This document shows, one piece after another, positions 36,238 through 44,738 of a stretch of 64,000 bases of DNA (within the stretch, counting starts at the first letter, position 1; each line of letters opens with the position of its first letter). Origin of the DNA: Citreicoccus inhibens (lineage in GTDB: Bacteria > Myxococcota > Myxococcia > Myxococcales > Myxococcaceae); contig NZ_JAHNZT010000016.1 of NCBI RefSeq assembly GCF_019039035.1, forward strand, positions 1 through 64,000, written 5' to 3'. The translations under genes were made by a program, and so were the position numbers. The notes under the pieces are model-generated. The model was not told the origin of the DNA and searched no databases. It saw only the letters and a list, made by a program, of their open reading frames with translations.

Positions 36238-39200
36238 CTAGTAGGCCACTTCCGCCCGAAGGTAGAGGCGCCCCTGATCATCCGACGAATCCGCCTGGAG
36301 CCCCAAGCCATGGAAGCCCAGCAGTGTGTAACCCGCGGCAACACGCAGCCGCTCGTCCGTCCGCCAGGCCACTTCCACGCGGTAGGACTCCAGGCCTTCG
36401 CTGTCTGGCGATGACGTGCGCCGTGCTACCTCGCCGGCCACTTCCAGCCCTCCAACCACCCGGACCGAGGGACGAACCGTTCCCGTCCAGACCCAACGCA
36501 CGGAGTCGCCCAGGCTGGAGCGGCCCGCGTGCAGCCCCGCCGCGACCGAGAGCCGCTCTCCCAGGCGCAAGGCCGGCATGAGCGACAGGACATCCAGCCC
36601 ACGGTTACCAAAGGCCGAGCGCGCTCCGGGCAACAGCTCGTGCGTGAAGCCATAGCGCGCCATCACCAGCCACGGCCCCGGGCGCCACGCGAGCGCGGCG
36701 AACCCTTCCACGAAACGCGCCTCCAGCCCCGTACGTCCCGCCGTGCGGCCCCAATTCAAGCGGCCCGATGCCGTGACATCGCGCACCAGCCGCGCCTCTG
36801 CCGTCAGCGCCAGCACGAGCTGCGTGCGGTCCACCGGCGTGGTGTCGCCGCGCGCGGGCGTGCCCGCCTCATGGCGGACTTCGGCCCGCAGGCCCGCGCT
36901 CACGCGCTCGCGCAACCAGCGCGCATCGACAGCGCCCACATCGCGCGTGAGGTCGCTGGGAATGTCCAGCGGGTGGCGCACGCCACGCTCGTAGCGAGCC
37001 CCCACCTCGAAGCCCTCCACCACTTGATGGCGAAACCCCACCGCGCGCTCCAGCCGCACCACGTTGGCATCGTGCGCGCCAGTGGACTCCACGAACACGC
37101 TCGTCGAGGTGTCCAGCTCCCTGCGCGCTCCCGAGATGACCCGGCCCGCGCCGAAGTTGGGGCCGTCGACATCCACCGAATAGCCGCCGTAGAAGATGTC
37201 CGGCCCACTCTGCATGCGCGCGTCCAACCACGCCTGGGGCCCCAGCTTCGGACCCCAGCCACCGCGCACGCCGAGCGCCGCGTCCCGCGTCAACTCCACG
37301 TCCACGCCCGCGGACGAGAACGTGTCATCCACTCGGCCGGGGCCCTCGCCCCGCTCCACCAGCATCTGCCGATGGCTTGCGGACACGGACACGCCCCGCG
37401 CGACCTGCATCCGCCCGGAGACCCCCGCGGACGTGCGTCCACCGGAGAGCAAGGGGCCCTCGCCCGCCGTCTGCGTGGCGCGCAGCCAACCGTCCCGAGC
37501 CTCCGCGCGCACCTCCCACCCCTCCCCCCCGTAGCCCACGCCCACGCCGAACGTCCGCGCGCCAAAGTCGCCATCCTCGAAGGGCAGCCGCGGATCCGCC
37601 GAGCGACGATCATCTCCCAGCAGCGTCAAGCGCAGCGGTCCCAAGGGCTGGGTCACTCGCAACGAAAGCTGACGAAAGCGCGCCGCATCGAAGTGCGAGC
37701 CATCCGAGAAACCTCGCGAGCGCTGCCGAAAGGAAGCGTCCAGGGCGCCTCCGTCCCCCAGCGGCCCAGGCCCACGCACGCGCAACCCCACCGCCCCGCC
37801 CGAGTCATCGAGCACCGGCCCCGGACGCAAGAACGAGAGCCCGCCGTCGTCCGACACGCCGAAGTCGAGCGGCGCCACCGCGACACCCCGGCTGGACGCC
37901 ACCTCCGCCACCAAGGTGTAGCGGCCCACGCGCGACGTCGCCTGTCCGGACACGAGTTGGAAGGGAGCGCCCTCGCGGCGCTCACGTACGGCGGAGACCC
38001 CCAGCCGAGTGAGCCACCATCCCCCCCAGACCTCGCCCCCCACCGCGTCATGCGAGGCACCCGCTTGGAGCGCCGCGTAGTCCGCCACCAGCACCGGCTC
38101 CGGAGACTGCACGAGCGCGTCCGTGCGCAGCTGCGAAGCTCCGACCAGGAACGACAACGGACGCGCCAGCAGGATGCGGCCCGCGAACGCATCGATGTCG
38201 TAGTCGCGCCCGCGCACGAGGTGATGTTCCGCCACGGGCAACCCCGTGACGCCATCGCGCACCTCCACGCGAAGCACCTCCGAGCCCTCGGCCACCACCC
38301 CGCCCAGGTAGTACAGACTGCCGCCCGTGGCCCGCAGCTCCTCATGCGCCGGCACCGCCGTGACGCCGAGGGTCGGATCCGCGAGCCCTCCCGCGAACAG
38401 ATTCACACCACCGCGCAGCGGGCCCTCGCCCGTGGTCAGCTCCGCGTAGGGGCCGAACAGGGGTCGCTGATAGCGCCCCACTTCACGGTCTGACCTGCTC
38501 GCGCGATAGGTGCCCAAGCCCACCCGACCGTACTCATCGTGACGGACCTCCAAGCGCAGACGCCCTTCGCTGGGATTGGGCGTGAGCGAGACCGAGTCGT
38601 CCCCCCACTCCGCGGGCGTCAGGTCGGGATCCAGCGCTCGCTCGAAGCGCTCGGGCACGCGTGGCCGGAGCCAGTCGGAGGCCTCGGCGGAATGCAAGGC
38701 ACGGAAGTCCGTGTCGCGCAGCTCCAACTCGCCCACGAGGCGGAGTGGTCCCCACCGCCCCTCGGCATGGGCCGCGCCTCGCCCTCGCAGCTGGAGGTCT
38801 CCGGTGCTGGGGGCCACACGGAGCTCCACATCCAACAGCCCCACGGCGAACGGCTGCGCGGTCGCGTCGAGGGTGACGGTCTCCTCGTGCGCGGACTCCC
38901 CCGGGCGCTGCCAGCTCAGCGTCACCGCGTTGGCTCCGGGGACCAGGAGCACTGGCAGCTCCGCCGAGCCATCAGGTCCCAGCACCGCCTCGCCCTGGGA
39001 CGAGCGCACGCGCGTCCCCGGCGCGCCTTCCACGCGGACGCTCGTGAAGCCACTGGCCACCGGCGCCTCCCCCTCGGCGGGGAGCCGCAGCGCGCCGGAT
39101 GGCTCCAACGCGCGAGGAATCACCAACCAACCCGTGGGGCCGCGACGCACCAACTCCACGCGCTGCCGATAGAAGCGCACCCCACCCTCGCGCGCCGTGA

Positions 39201-39840
39201 CGGTGACGGGGAGGACGTTCTGGCCCTGCTGGAGGGGAACCATCACCCACCAGCTTCCGGACGCATCGACCTGGGCCTCGGTGCCCGCCACCGCGACGCG
39301 ATCGCCAGGCCGCGCACGGCCGGCCACGAGGAAGCGCAGTCCATCGTTCGTCACGCGCGCCTCGGGAGGGGTGCGCGAATAGGACAGCGTCGCCGGGGGC
39401 GCGGGCTCGCCGCGCATGCTCACCGCGAAGTCCTGGAGCGCCACCGCGCCCCACGGCAGCTCGACCGTGGCCCCCCGAGGCGTCACCACACTGGAGACCG
39501 GAACGCTGCGCGGATCCACGCGCATTCGGTGACGCCCGGGACGCAGGTGCACGCCCCCCGTCGCGTCGGGGCTCCGGCTGTCCACGTCCGTGAGGTGGTA
39601 GCGGCCCTCGGCGTCCGTGCGGACCTCTCGCCCCGTGTCCAGCACGACGCGCACGTCCGCGACGCCCGGCTCCTCGGGGCCGCACCGCCCGTCGCCATCC
39701 AGGTCTCGGCAGACGCGGCCCGCGAGCGTCGAGGCCAGCGAGGGGACATCCGCGCCCAGCCGCTGCGCCATGGCCACCGCGGGCCCCAGCACGAGCATCA
39801 GCAAGGCCCAGCGCAAGAGTCTCGCCAGGCCCCCGCTCAT
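36238..39840 (-). CDS. 1200-residue outer-membrane beta-barrel protein with SdrD-B-like N-domain
   Basis: Signal peptide (LLMLVLGPAVAMA). Residues ~40-140 form an SdrD-B/carboxypeptidase-regulatory-like domain: AGRVCRDLDGDGRCGPEEPG, VRVVLDTGREVRTDAEGRYH. Further beta modules follow. From ~560 onward alternating strands (SGRMQVARGVSVSASHRQML, LVMARYGFTHELLPG) build a large barrel, ending RLYLRAEVAY with a terminal aromatic typical of BAM substrates. Start overlaps the upstream Ig-like gene stop (ATGA). Probably a surface anchor or secretion pore for neighbouring proteins; this is inference. Confidence 0.84.
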   Translation of the reverse strand: MSGGLARLLRWALLMLVLGPAVAMAQRLGADVPSLASTLAGRVCRDLDGDGRCGPEEPGVADVRVVLDTGREVRTDAEGRYHLTDVDSRSPDATGGVHLRPGRHRMRVDPRSVPVSSVVTPRGATVELPWGAVALQDFAVSMRGEPAPPATLSYSRTPPEARVTNDGLRFLVAGRARPGDRVAVAGTEAQVDASGSWWVMVPLQQGQNVLPVTVTAREGGVRFYRQRVELVRRGPTGWLVIPRALEPSGALRLPAEGEAPVASGFTSVRVEGAPGTRVRSSQGEAVLGPDGSAELPVLLVPGANAVTLSWQRPGESAHEETVTLDATAQPFAVGLLDVELRVAPSTGDLQLRGRGAAHAEGRWGPLRLVGELELRDTDFRALHSAEASDWLRPRVPERFERALDPDLTPAEWGDDSVSLTPNPSEGRLRLEVRHDEYGRVGLGTYRASRSDREVGRYQRPLFGPYAELTTGEGPLRGGVNLFAGGLADPTLGVTAVPAHEELRATGGSLYYLGGVVAEGSEVLRVEVRDGVTGLPVAEHHLVRGRDYDIDAFAGRILLARPLSFLVGASQLRTDALVQSPEPVLVADYAALQAGASHDAVGGEVWGGWWLTRLGVSAVRERREGAPFQLVSGQATSRVGRYTLVAEVASSRGVAVAPLDFGVSDDGGLSFLRPGPVLDDSGGAVGLRVRGPGPLGDGGALDASFRQRSRGFSDGSHFDAARFRQLSLRVTQPLGPLRLTLLGDDRRSADPRLPFEDGDFGARTFGVGVGYGGEGWEVRAEARDGWLRATQTAGEGPLLSGGRTSAGVSGRMQVARGVSVSASHRQMLVERGEGPGRVDDTFSSAGVDVELTRDAALGVRGGWGPKLGPQAWLDARMQSGPDIFYGGYSVDVDGPNFGAGRVISGARRELDTSTSVFVESTGAHDANVVRLERAVGFRHQVVEGFEVGARYERGVRHPLDIPSDLTRDVGAVDARWLRERVSAGLRAEVRHEAGTPARGDTTPVDRTQLVLALTAEARLVRDVTASGRLNWGRTAGRTGLEARFVEGFAALAWRPGPWLVMARYGFTHELLPGARSAFGNRGLDVLSLMPALRLGERLSVAAGLHAGRSSLGDSVRWVWTGTVRPSVRVVGGLEVAGEVARRTSSPDSEGLESYRVEVAWRTDERLRVAAGYTLLGFHGLGLQADSSDDQGRLYLRAEVAY

Positions 39841-41762
39841 GGCCGCACCTCCTCCAGCGCCGTCACGCCCGTATCGACATCCGCGACCGAGACGCTGACC
39901 GTTCCGCGCGCGCCGCCCACGGTGAAGCTGTGACGGCCCTCGCTCTCCGACTCGGCCTCACGCGCGCCCGCGGACAGCGACACATGCACCGGCCGCGAGG
40001 GCAGCACCCGGCCCTGCGCGTCCTCCACCCAGTACGTGACGCGCGCGCCGTCCACGCGGAGCCGCACGTTGACGGGCAGCGGCGGCCCCAGCATCACCAC
40101 GCGCGACACAGCCCCCGGCACGAGCGGCGGCGCGGTGGGAAACACCGGCCCCGAAGGGCCCAGCACATACACCGTGGCACCGAGCCCTGGCCACACCGCG
40201 TGCTGAACCTGAAGAGCCCCGGGCCGGGCCGGGCCCAACTCCACGGTGCCGTCCTCTCCCGTCACCCGCGTCTCGAGGCCCATGCGCAACAGCTGGCGCG
40301 GCACTGGCATCCCCGCCAGGTCGGCCACGCCCGCGAACAACACGCCTTCGCGCAACCAGACGGACAGGCGCGCGGGCTCCGAACCTTGAGGCCCCACGGC
40401 GTGCGCCACCACCTCGCCGCGTGTCACGGCCCCGGAGTCCGGCAGCATCCAGGTGGCGCGGAAGGTCCCCGGCGGGCTCTCCGCCAGGGGGCCCAGCGTC
40501 CCCACCGGCACCTTCACCGCGACCTGGGCCGAGGGACGCGGGCGCTCCAACCCATCCCGCGTCGTCACCGTGACCTGGGCCTCGCCGCCGTAGTGCACGA
40601 GCGGCTCGGACACGTCCACGGCCACCGAGGCCACCGGCCCCTGGACGAGTTGCAGCGGCCGCTCCTCGCGCGAGCCCGCGCCGCGCTGCGGCCACGACGC
40701 CTCGATGACTTCATCAGCCGCCAGCACCCGGGGCGCGGTGTAGCGCCACTCGAGCACACCGTTCGGATCGCGACGGGGCCCTTCGAGCTCCCCGTGCCGA
40801 GCCCTCGCCACCACGCGCGCATCCGCCACGGGGCGGCCCAGGGGATCGCTCGTGGCACACAGCAAGCGCGCCTGCGCGACACCATCGGCGGGAAGGCGCT
40901 GCGGATGGAGCACGCACGCCAGCCCATCCGTCGGCGGCAGCATCAAGTCGATGGGCATCCGGCGCACGTTGCCCACGCGATCCACGACCTGCCCCTTGCC
41001 GAAGCGGTGTCCCGGCGGCACGACGATGGGCAGACGGAAGCGACCGTCGTTGCCCGCCGCGACTGGACCGAAGCGCGTGCCGGCGATCTCCACGGAAATC
41101 TGCGCGTCCGGCTCGGTGGTACCCGGCAGCTCCACCGAGGCAGCCAACGGCACCAGCACCTGCCCATAGGCGCCATGGACGGACTGAGGATGGGGCCACG
41201 CGGAGAGGGCCACGAGGATGGCCACCTCGGGGTAGCGCGTGTCCGGCAAGACATAGCGCGCGGTGTATTCACCCGGGCCCGTGCGGCGGAGTCCTTCCAC
41301 CTGTCCCGCGCTGGCGTGCAGCACCGGCGGCGCACCGCTGTCATCCGGAGTGCCATCCGGGCGCAGCAATCGCACGGCGAGCACCGCATCCGTGTCGCGG
41401 CCCTTCACGGGAGCAGGCGGCGTCAGCGCGAGCTGGACGCGCGCGGCCGGAGGGCCCACGGCGTAGCGCGCCACCGCGTCTTCACCTTGGTCCCGGGCCT
41501 TGAGCACCACCTCGCGCGAGCCCGGCGTGGGGACGACCGTGAACGTGCGCAGTGGCGGCACGTCCGGGCCCGGGCGAACCACCGCGCCCTCCGCCGTCAC
41601 GGACGCACCGGGTGCGGACACCGACGTGCCCTCCCCCGTGCGCCGGGACAACGCCACGACGAAGCCCTCGGGCGGTACGGCGGACGTCGGCCCGAGGAGA
41701 TCGAGCGTGTCCGCCCAGACCGGGGCGCAGAGCAGCAGGAGGACTGGAACGAAATGTTTCAG
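39837..41762 (-). CDS. Ig-like repeat protein, paralogue of the 23463-25391 product; apparent CTG start
   Basis: 641 residues if translation begins at CTG 41762. That start gives a good signal peptide (LKHFVPVLLLLCAPVWA); the first GTG downstream (41657) would lose it, and no ATG, GTG or TTG lies between the upstream stop (41777-41775) and the signal sequence. Body: multiple Ig/invasin-like modules (QRLPADGVAQARLLCATSDP; LVHYGGEAQVTVTTRDG). It has GPGEYTARYVLPDTRYPEVA and TRFGPVAAG in common with the + strand operon protein but lacks the barrel, which here is the next gene. The start codon is uncertain. Confidence 0.78.
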   Translation of the reverse strand: MKHFVPVLLLLCAPVWADTLDLLGPTSAVPPEGFVVALSRRTGEGTSVSAPGASVTAEGAVVRPGPDVPPLRTFTVVPTPGSREVVLKARDQGEDAVARYAVGPPAARVQLALTPPAPVKGRDTDAVLAVRLLRPDGTPDDSGAPPVLHASAGQVEGLRRTGPGEYTARYVLPDTRYPEVAILVALSAWPHPQSVHGAYGQVLVPLAASVELPGTTEPDAQISVEIAGTRFGPVAAGNDGRFRLPIVVPPGHRFGKGQVVDRVGNVRRMPIDLMLPPTDGLACVLHPQRLPADGVAQARLLCATSDPLGRPVADARVVARARHGELEGPRRDPNGVLEWRYTAPRVLAADEVIEASWPQRGAGSREERPLQLVQGPVASVAVDVSEPLVHYGGEAQVTVTTRDGLERPRPSAQVAVKVPVGTLGPLAESPPGTFRATWMLPDSGAVTRGEVVAHAVGPQGSEPARLSVWLREGVLFAGVADLAGMPVPRQLLRMGLETRVTGEDGTVELGPARPGALQVQHAVWPGLGATVYVLGPSGPVFPTAPPLVPGAVSRVVMLGPPLPVNVRLRVDGARVTYWVEDAQGRVLPSRPVHVSLSAGAREAESESEGRHSFTVGGARGTVSVSVADVDTGVTALEEVRP

Positions 41763-41808
41763 GGCTGGCTGACTCTACAAGGCACCGGCTTGGGCGACCG
41801 AACTTCTT

Positions 41809-43497
41809 TCACCCGCCGCGGCCCGTCGCCGCGCAGGGGATCCGCCGTGAGCGGATCAGCGCCGCGAGCACCAGCAGCACGCCGGACAGCGCCAGCGAAC
41901 CGCCGCCCGCGCTGCACCCCGTCGCGGCCACCGCGCCCCGCACGGGTCCCTCGCGCACGAAGACGGGCGTGGGAATCGCGGACGCCGTCGCGGAGACCAC
42001 TGGCACGGGCTCGGCCGCCACGCGCGTCCCCATCACGGTGCTCGCGCCCGCGGGCGCCGTCGCGTCCAGGTGCGGCCGCTCGCACACCTCGGCCGGCGGG
42101 CCGTACGCGCGGAGCCGGAACGAGCTGCCCGCCTTGCCAGAGATGAGCGCCGCCAGCGAATTGTTCCCCGACAGCGTCACCGACTTGGCCACGAGCGCCA
42201 CGCTCTGCTTGAACTCAGACGGGTCCACCACGGGGTTGTTGGAGATCCACACCCAGCCAGACGTGGCGCGCTCGCCGTTGAAGCCGTTGTCCACGCACAG
42301 CACGCCCTGCCCCGAGCCACCAAAGCCCAGCGAGACCGCGTTCGGCTGCCCCGTGGTGCGCGCCACCTCCATCGCGGCCAGCAGCGGCCACGAGCCGGAC
42401 AGCTGACACACCTGCTCCGGCGTCGCCTTCGCGTCGGGCGCGGGGTGACACTCGGGATCGCGCGGGAGCTTGAAGCTGAAGGCGCGCACGTTGGAGTCGC
42501 CGTTCTCCGGCACGGCCCACACCACGTGCACCGTGCCGTCCGCCTCCACGCTCAGGTCGGTGAGGCTCTCGTTCGCGTCGGAGTCCGTCAGCCGGTAGAG
42601 CGTCTGCGTCTTCATGTCATACAGCACGATGTCGAAGTTGGGCGTCGGCGCCGTGGGGTCCTGCCGCTCGAAGGCGATGAGGTCTCCGCTGATGCTCGGG
42701 TTGGAGTCCGGGCCCGGCAGCGCCAGGCGCTGCTCGATGCCACCACCCACCGGCTTCCAGTAGATGTCCCGCTCCGACACGCCGTTGATCGTGCGCGTGC
42801 TCGCGTAGACGATGACCTTCCCGTTGGTGTCGGGCTGCGACTCCTCGCCCTCGGCGCCCGTCACCTGCGTCGTCAGGTAACCGCCCTGCGTGCTCGACGC
42901 CTGGTAGATGTCGCACTGCGTGCCGCGCGGATCACACTTCGTCCACACCACCACCGCGCCATCCGGGCTCACCGACGGATCCCGGTCCAGCAGGAGATCA
43001 TCCGTGAGGCGCGTCAGCGTGCCCTTCTGCATGTCGAACGCGGCGATCTCCGGCGCCACCGAGCTGCCCGTGAAGCCGAAGTCCTGCCATGACACCGTCG
43101 AGCCGCCGATCACCGCCGCGCGCCGGCTGCTGCCGACCTCGGGCGCCAGCTCCACCGGAGGGCCCTTGCTCGCCACGTCGAAGGTGAAGATGGCGCTGGC
43201 GCTGTTCACACGGGTGAACACCACCGTGCTGCCGCTGATGTCCGACACGAAGTCGAACGCGCCGTTGTTGGGGATGCCCTCGTCCATGCCGGACGACAGG
43301 TCGTGATACCGAATCTCGCTCGTGCCGCGTGACTCGCTGGTGTAAGCGACCCAACCGCCGCTGACGTGAGGATCCGTCTGGTCGCCCGGACCATCGTTGA
43401 CGACCGTCGTGGTGCCCTGAAGGGTCTGGTAGACCAAGCCCTCGGCGGATGCGAGCGCCGGAAGCAGGCCCATGAGAGTGGCGAGTGTCCGCAGCAT
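41809..43497 (-). CDS. Secreted beta-propeller protein with MYXO-CTERM-like tail
   Basis: 562 residues. Signal peptide (ATLMGLLPALASA). About residues 40-390 contain TolB/WD40-like propeller blades: GGWVAYTSESRGTSEIRYHD, DRDPSVSPDGAVVVWTK, SQPDTNGKVIVYAS, SNPSISGDLIAFERQD. A later domain (~400-500) is unrecognised. The C-terminus has GCSAGGGSLALSGVLLVLAAL then RSRR, a MYXO-CTERM variant with one Cys. Start at 43497 follows GGGAGGT. First gene of the operon downstream of the c-di-GMP riboswitch. Confidence 0.85.
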   Translation of the reverse strand: MLRTLATLMGLLPALASAEGLVYQTLQGTTTVVNDGPGDQTDPHVSGGWVAYTSESRGTSEIRYHDLSSGMDEGIPNNGAFDFVSDISGSTVVFTRVNSASAIFTFDVASKGPPVELAPEVGSSRRAAVIGGSTVSWQDFGFTGSSVAPEIAAFDMQKGTLTRLTDDLLLDRDPSVSPDGAVVVWTKCDPRGTQCDIYQASSTQGGYLTTQVTGAEGEESQPDTNGKVIVYASTRTINGVSERDIYWKPVGGGIEQRLALPGPDSNPSISGDLIAFERQDPTAPTPNFDIVLYDMKTQTLYRLTDSDANESLTDLSVEADGTVHVVWAVPENGDSNVRAFSFKLPRDPECHPAPDAKATPEQVCQLSGSWPLLAAMEVARTTGQPNAVSLGFGGSGQGVLCVDNGFNGERATSGWVWISNNPVVDPSEFKQSVALVAKSVTLSGNNSLAALISGKAGSSFRLRAYGPPAEVCERPHLDATAPAGASTVMGTRVAAEPVPVVSATASAIPTPVFVREGPVRGAVAATGCSAGGGSLALSGVLLVLAALIRSRRIPCAATGRGG

Positions 43498-43587
43498 CGG
43501 AAGCGACCTCCCGGTAGGACTCCGAGACGACGAACCCATGCCCGCACAAGGAACGGTGGGTCCGGGCGGTCCTTTCCCGGTGATCAT

Positions 43588-43668
43588 CTCCCACGGCGGT
43601 CACGGCCGGCCATGCGTCGGGCCCCGCGGCTTTGCGCACCAGGACTTTCGTCCAGGATTGCCCTTGTA
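43588..43668 (-). promoter_or_regulatory. GEMM-I cyclic-di-GMP riboswitch
   Basis: Minus-strand RNA contains AAGGGCAATCC (3' of position 43666), a GAAA tetraloop closing TGGAC/GTCC, then GCGCAAAGCCGCGGGGC (43637-43621) and GGCCGGCCGTGACCGCC. These are the P1a helix with the GNRA tetraloop, the CGCAAAGCC core and the P1b helix with its tetraloop receptor side, in the correct order and spacing for GEMM-I. A CCGGG/CCCGG hairpin (43580-43562) lies between aptamer and start codon (43497) as a possible expression platform. Whether c-di-GMP switches the operon on or off cannot be read from sequence. Confidence 0.87.
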
Positions 43669-43745
43669 CAGGAACGTCTTTGCGCGAGTGTAGGGAGCCC
43701 TTCGACCAGGGGTCAAGGTGATTGCTCGTCCCCTGGCCGAGCAGG

Positions 43746-44705
43746 CTACGGACTTCCGCCCTTTGCAGACTTCCAGATGTCCTGGGTGTCCGGCCGCATC
43801 GCGGGAGGCGTCGTGTCCACGACGACGTCGTGTTTCTCCTCCTGTCTGGCGCCGCCCACGCCCACCGCGCGCACGCTCACGGTGTTGCGGCCTTCCTGGA
43901 GCACGACCTTTCGGGTGAAGCGACCTTCCGCGTCGGGCGTGAGGAAGACGCCCTCCACCGCGACGCGGCTGCCGGGGTCGGTGCGGCCGGTGACGACCAG
44001 CTCGCGCTTTCGCCGCTCGCGCTCCGCGGGCCAGTCCACCTTCAAGAGCAGGCTGCCCGGCACGGGCGCGGGCTCCGTCGGCACCTGCCCGGGGCGAATC
44101 ACGGACTGCTGCCCCGCGCGGACGATGACGACCTTGCCCTGTCCGAGCAGCGTCACCTCACCCTCGCGCGTCCCCACCGCCACGGTGCCCGCGCCGTTGT
44201 TGCTCATGGTGAACGTACCGGCACCCGTGCGCGCCACGGCGTCGCTGCCAGCGGCCCGCACCTCGAAGGTGTGCCGCTGCCCCGGTCGCACCATCGCGGT
44301 GGCCATACCGTTGCCCAGCAAGATGCGAGACAGCGAGTCCGTCAGCTCCTCTACGGAGACCTCGGTGCTGGGCTCCAAGTGGACCTCCACGGACTCATTG
44401 CCCAAGAGCACCACCGAGCCCCCTTCGAGCGTGCGCACCGCGTCCGACGGATGCAGCGCCACGCCCGGACGCGCGGGCTCCCACGAGCCACCGCCGTGCC
44501 GCACCTCCACAGTGCCGGTCAGCTCCCCCACCTCCAGTTGCACCGGCTTCTTCTCCACGGGGCGCGCCACGGGAGGCGGCGGTGGCGGTGGAGGGGGCGC
44601 GGGAGGCTCGCGAAGGAACACGAACCAGCCCACCGGCAGGGCGGCCAGGATCAGCACCAGTCCGAGCAGGAACAGGATGGGGCGTCTGGTGGGGGGAGCG
44701 GCCAT
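43746..44705 (-). CDS. Membrane-anchored FecR-domain protein with polyproline linker
   Basis: 319 residues. One N-terminal TM helix (PILFLLGLVLILAALPVGWF), an uninterrupted polyproline run (about residues 37-45), then a FecR domain (GELTGTVEVRHGGGSWEPA; DAVRTLEGGSVVLLGNES; GRTGAGTFTMSNNGAG-like strand near 155). A C-terminal Ig-like unit (VVTGRTDPGSRVAVEGVF, FTRKVVLQEGRNTVSVRA) follows. Its FecR region resembles the + strand operon protein at 28202-29494. No sigma factor is adjacent. It lies 33 bp after the histidine kinase gene and upstream of the riboswitch. Confidence 0.83.
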   Translation of the reverse strand: MAAPPTRRPILFLLGLVLILAALPVGWFVFLREPPAPPPPPPPPPVARPVEKKPVQLEVGELTGTVEVRHGGGSWEPARPGVALHPSDAVRTLEGGSVVLLGNESVEVHLEPSTEVSVEELTDSLSRILLGNGMATAMVRPGQRHTFEVRAAGSDAVARTGAGTFTMSNNGAGTVAVGTREGEVTLLGQGKVVIVRAGQQSVIRPGQVPTEPAPVPGSLLLKVDWPAERERRKRELVVTGRTDPGSRVAVEGVFLTPDAEGRFTRKVVLQEGRNTVSVRAVGVGGARQEEKHDVVVDTTPPAMRPDTQDIWKSAKGGSP

Positions 44706-44738
44706 TCTGGCGACCTCGTTACCACACTGGCACGCGCG

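Noticed and set aside
43678-43690. A second CGCAAAG-like string just upstream of the GEMM-I aptamer
   Set aside because: It lacks the P1a/P1b partners and spacing, so it is not a second aptamer.
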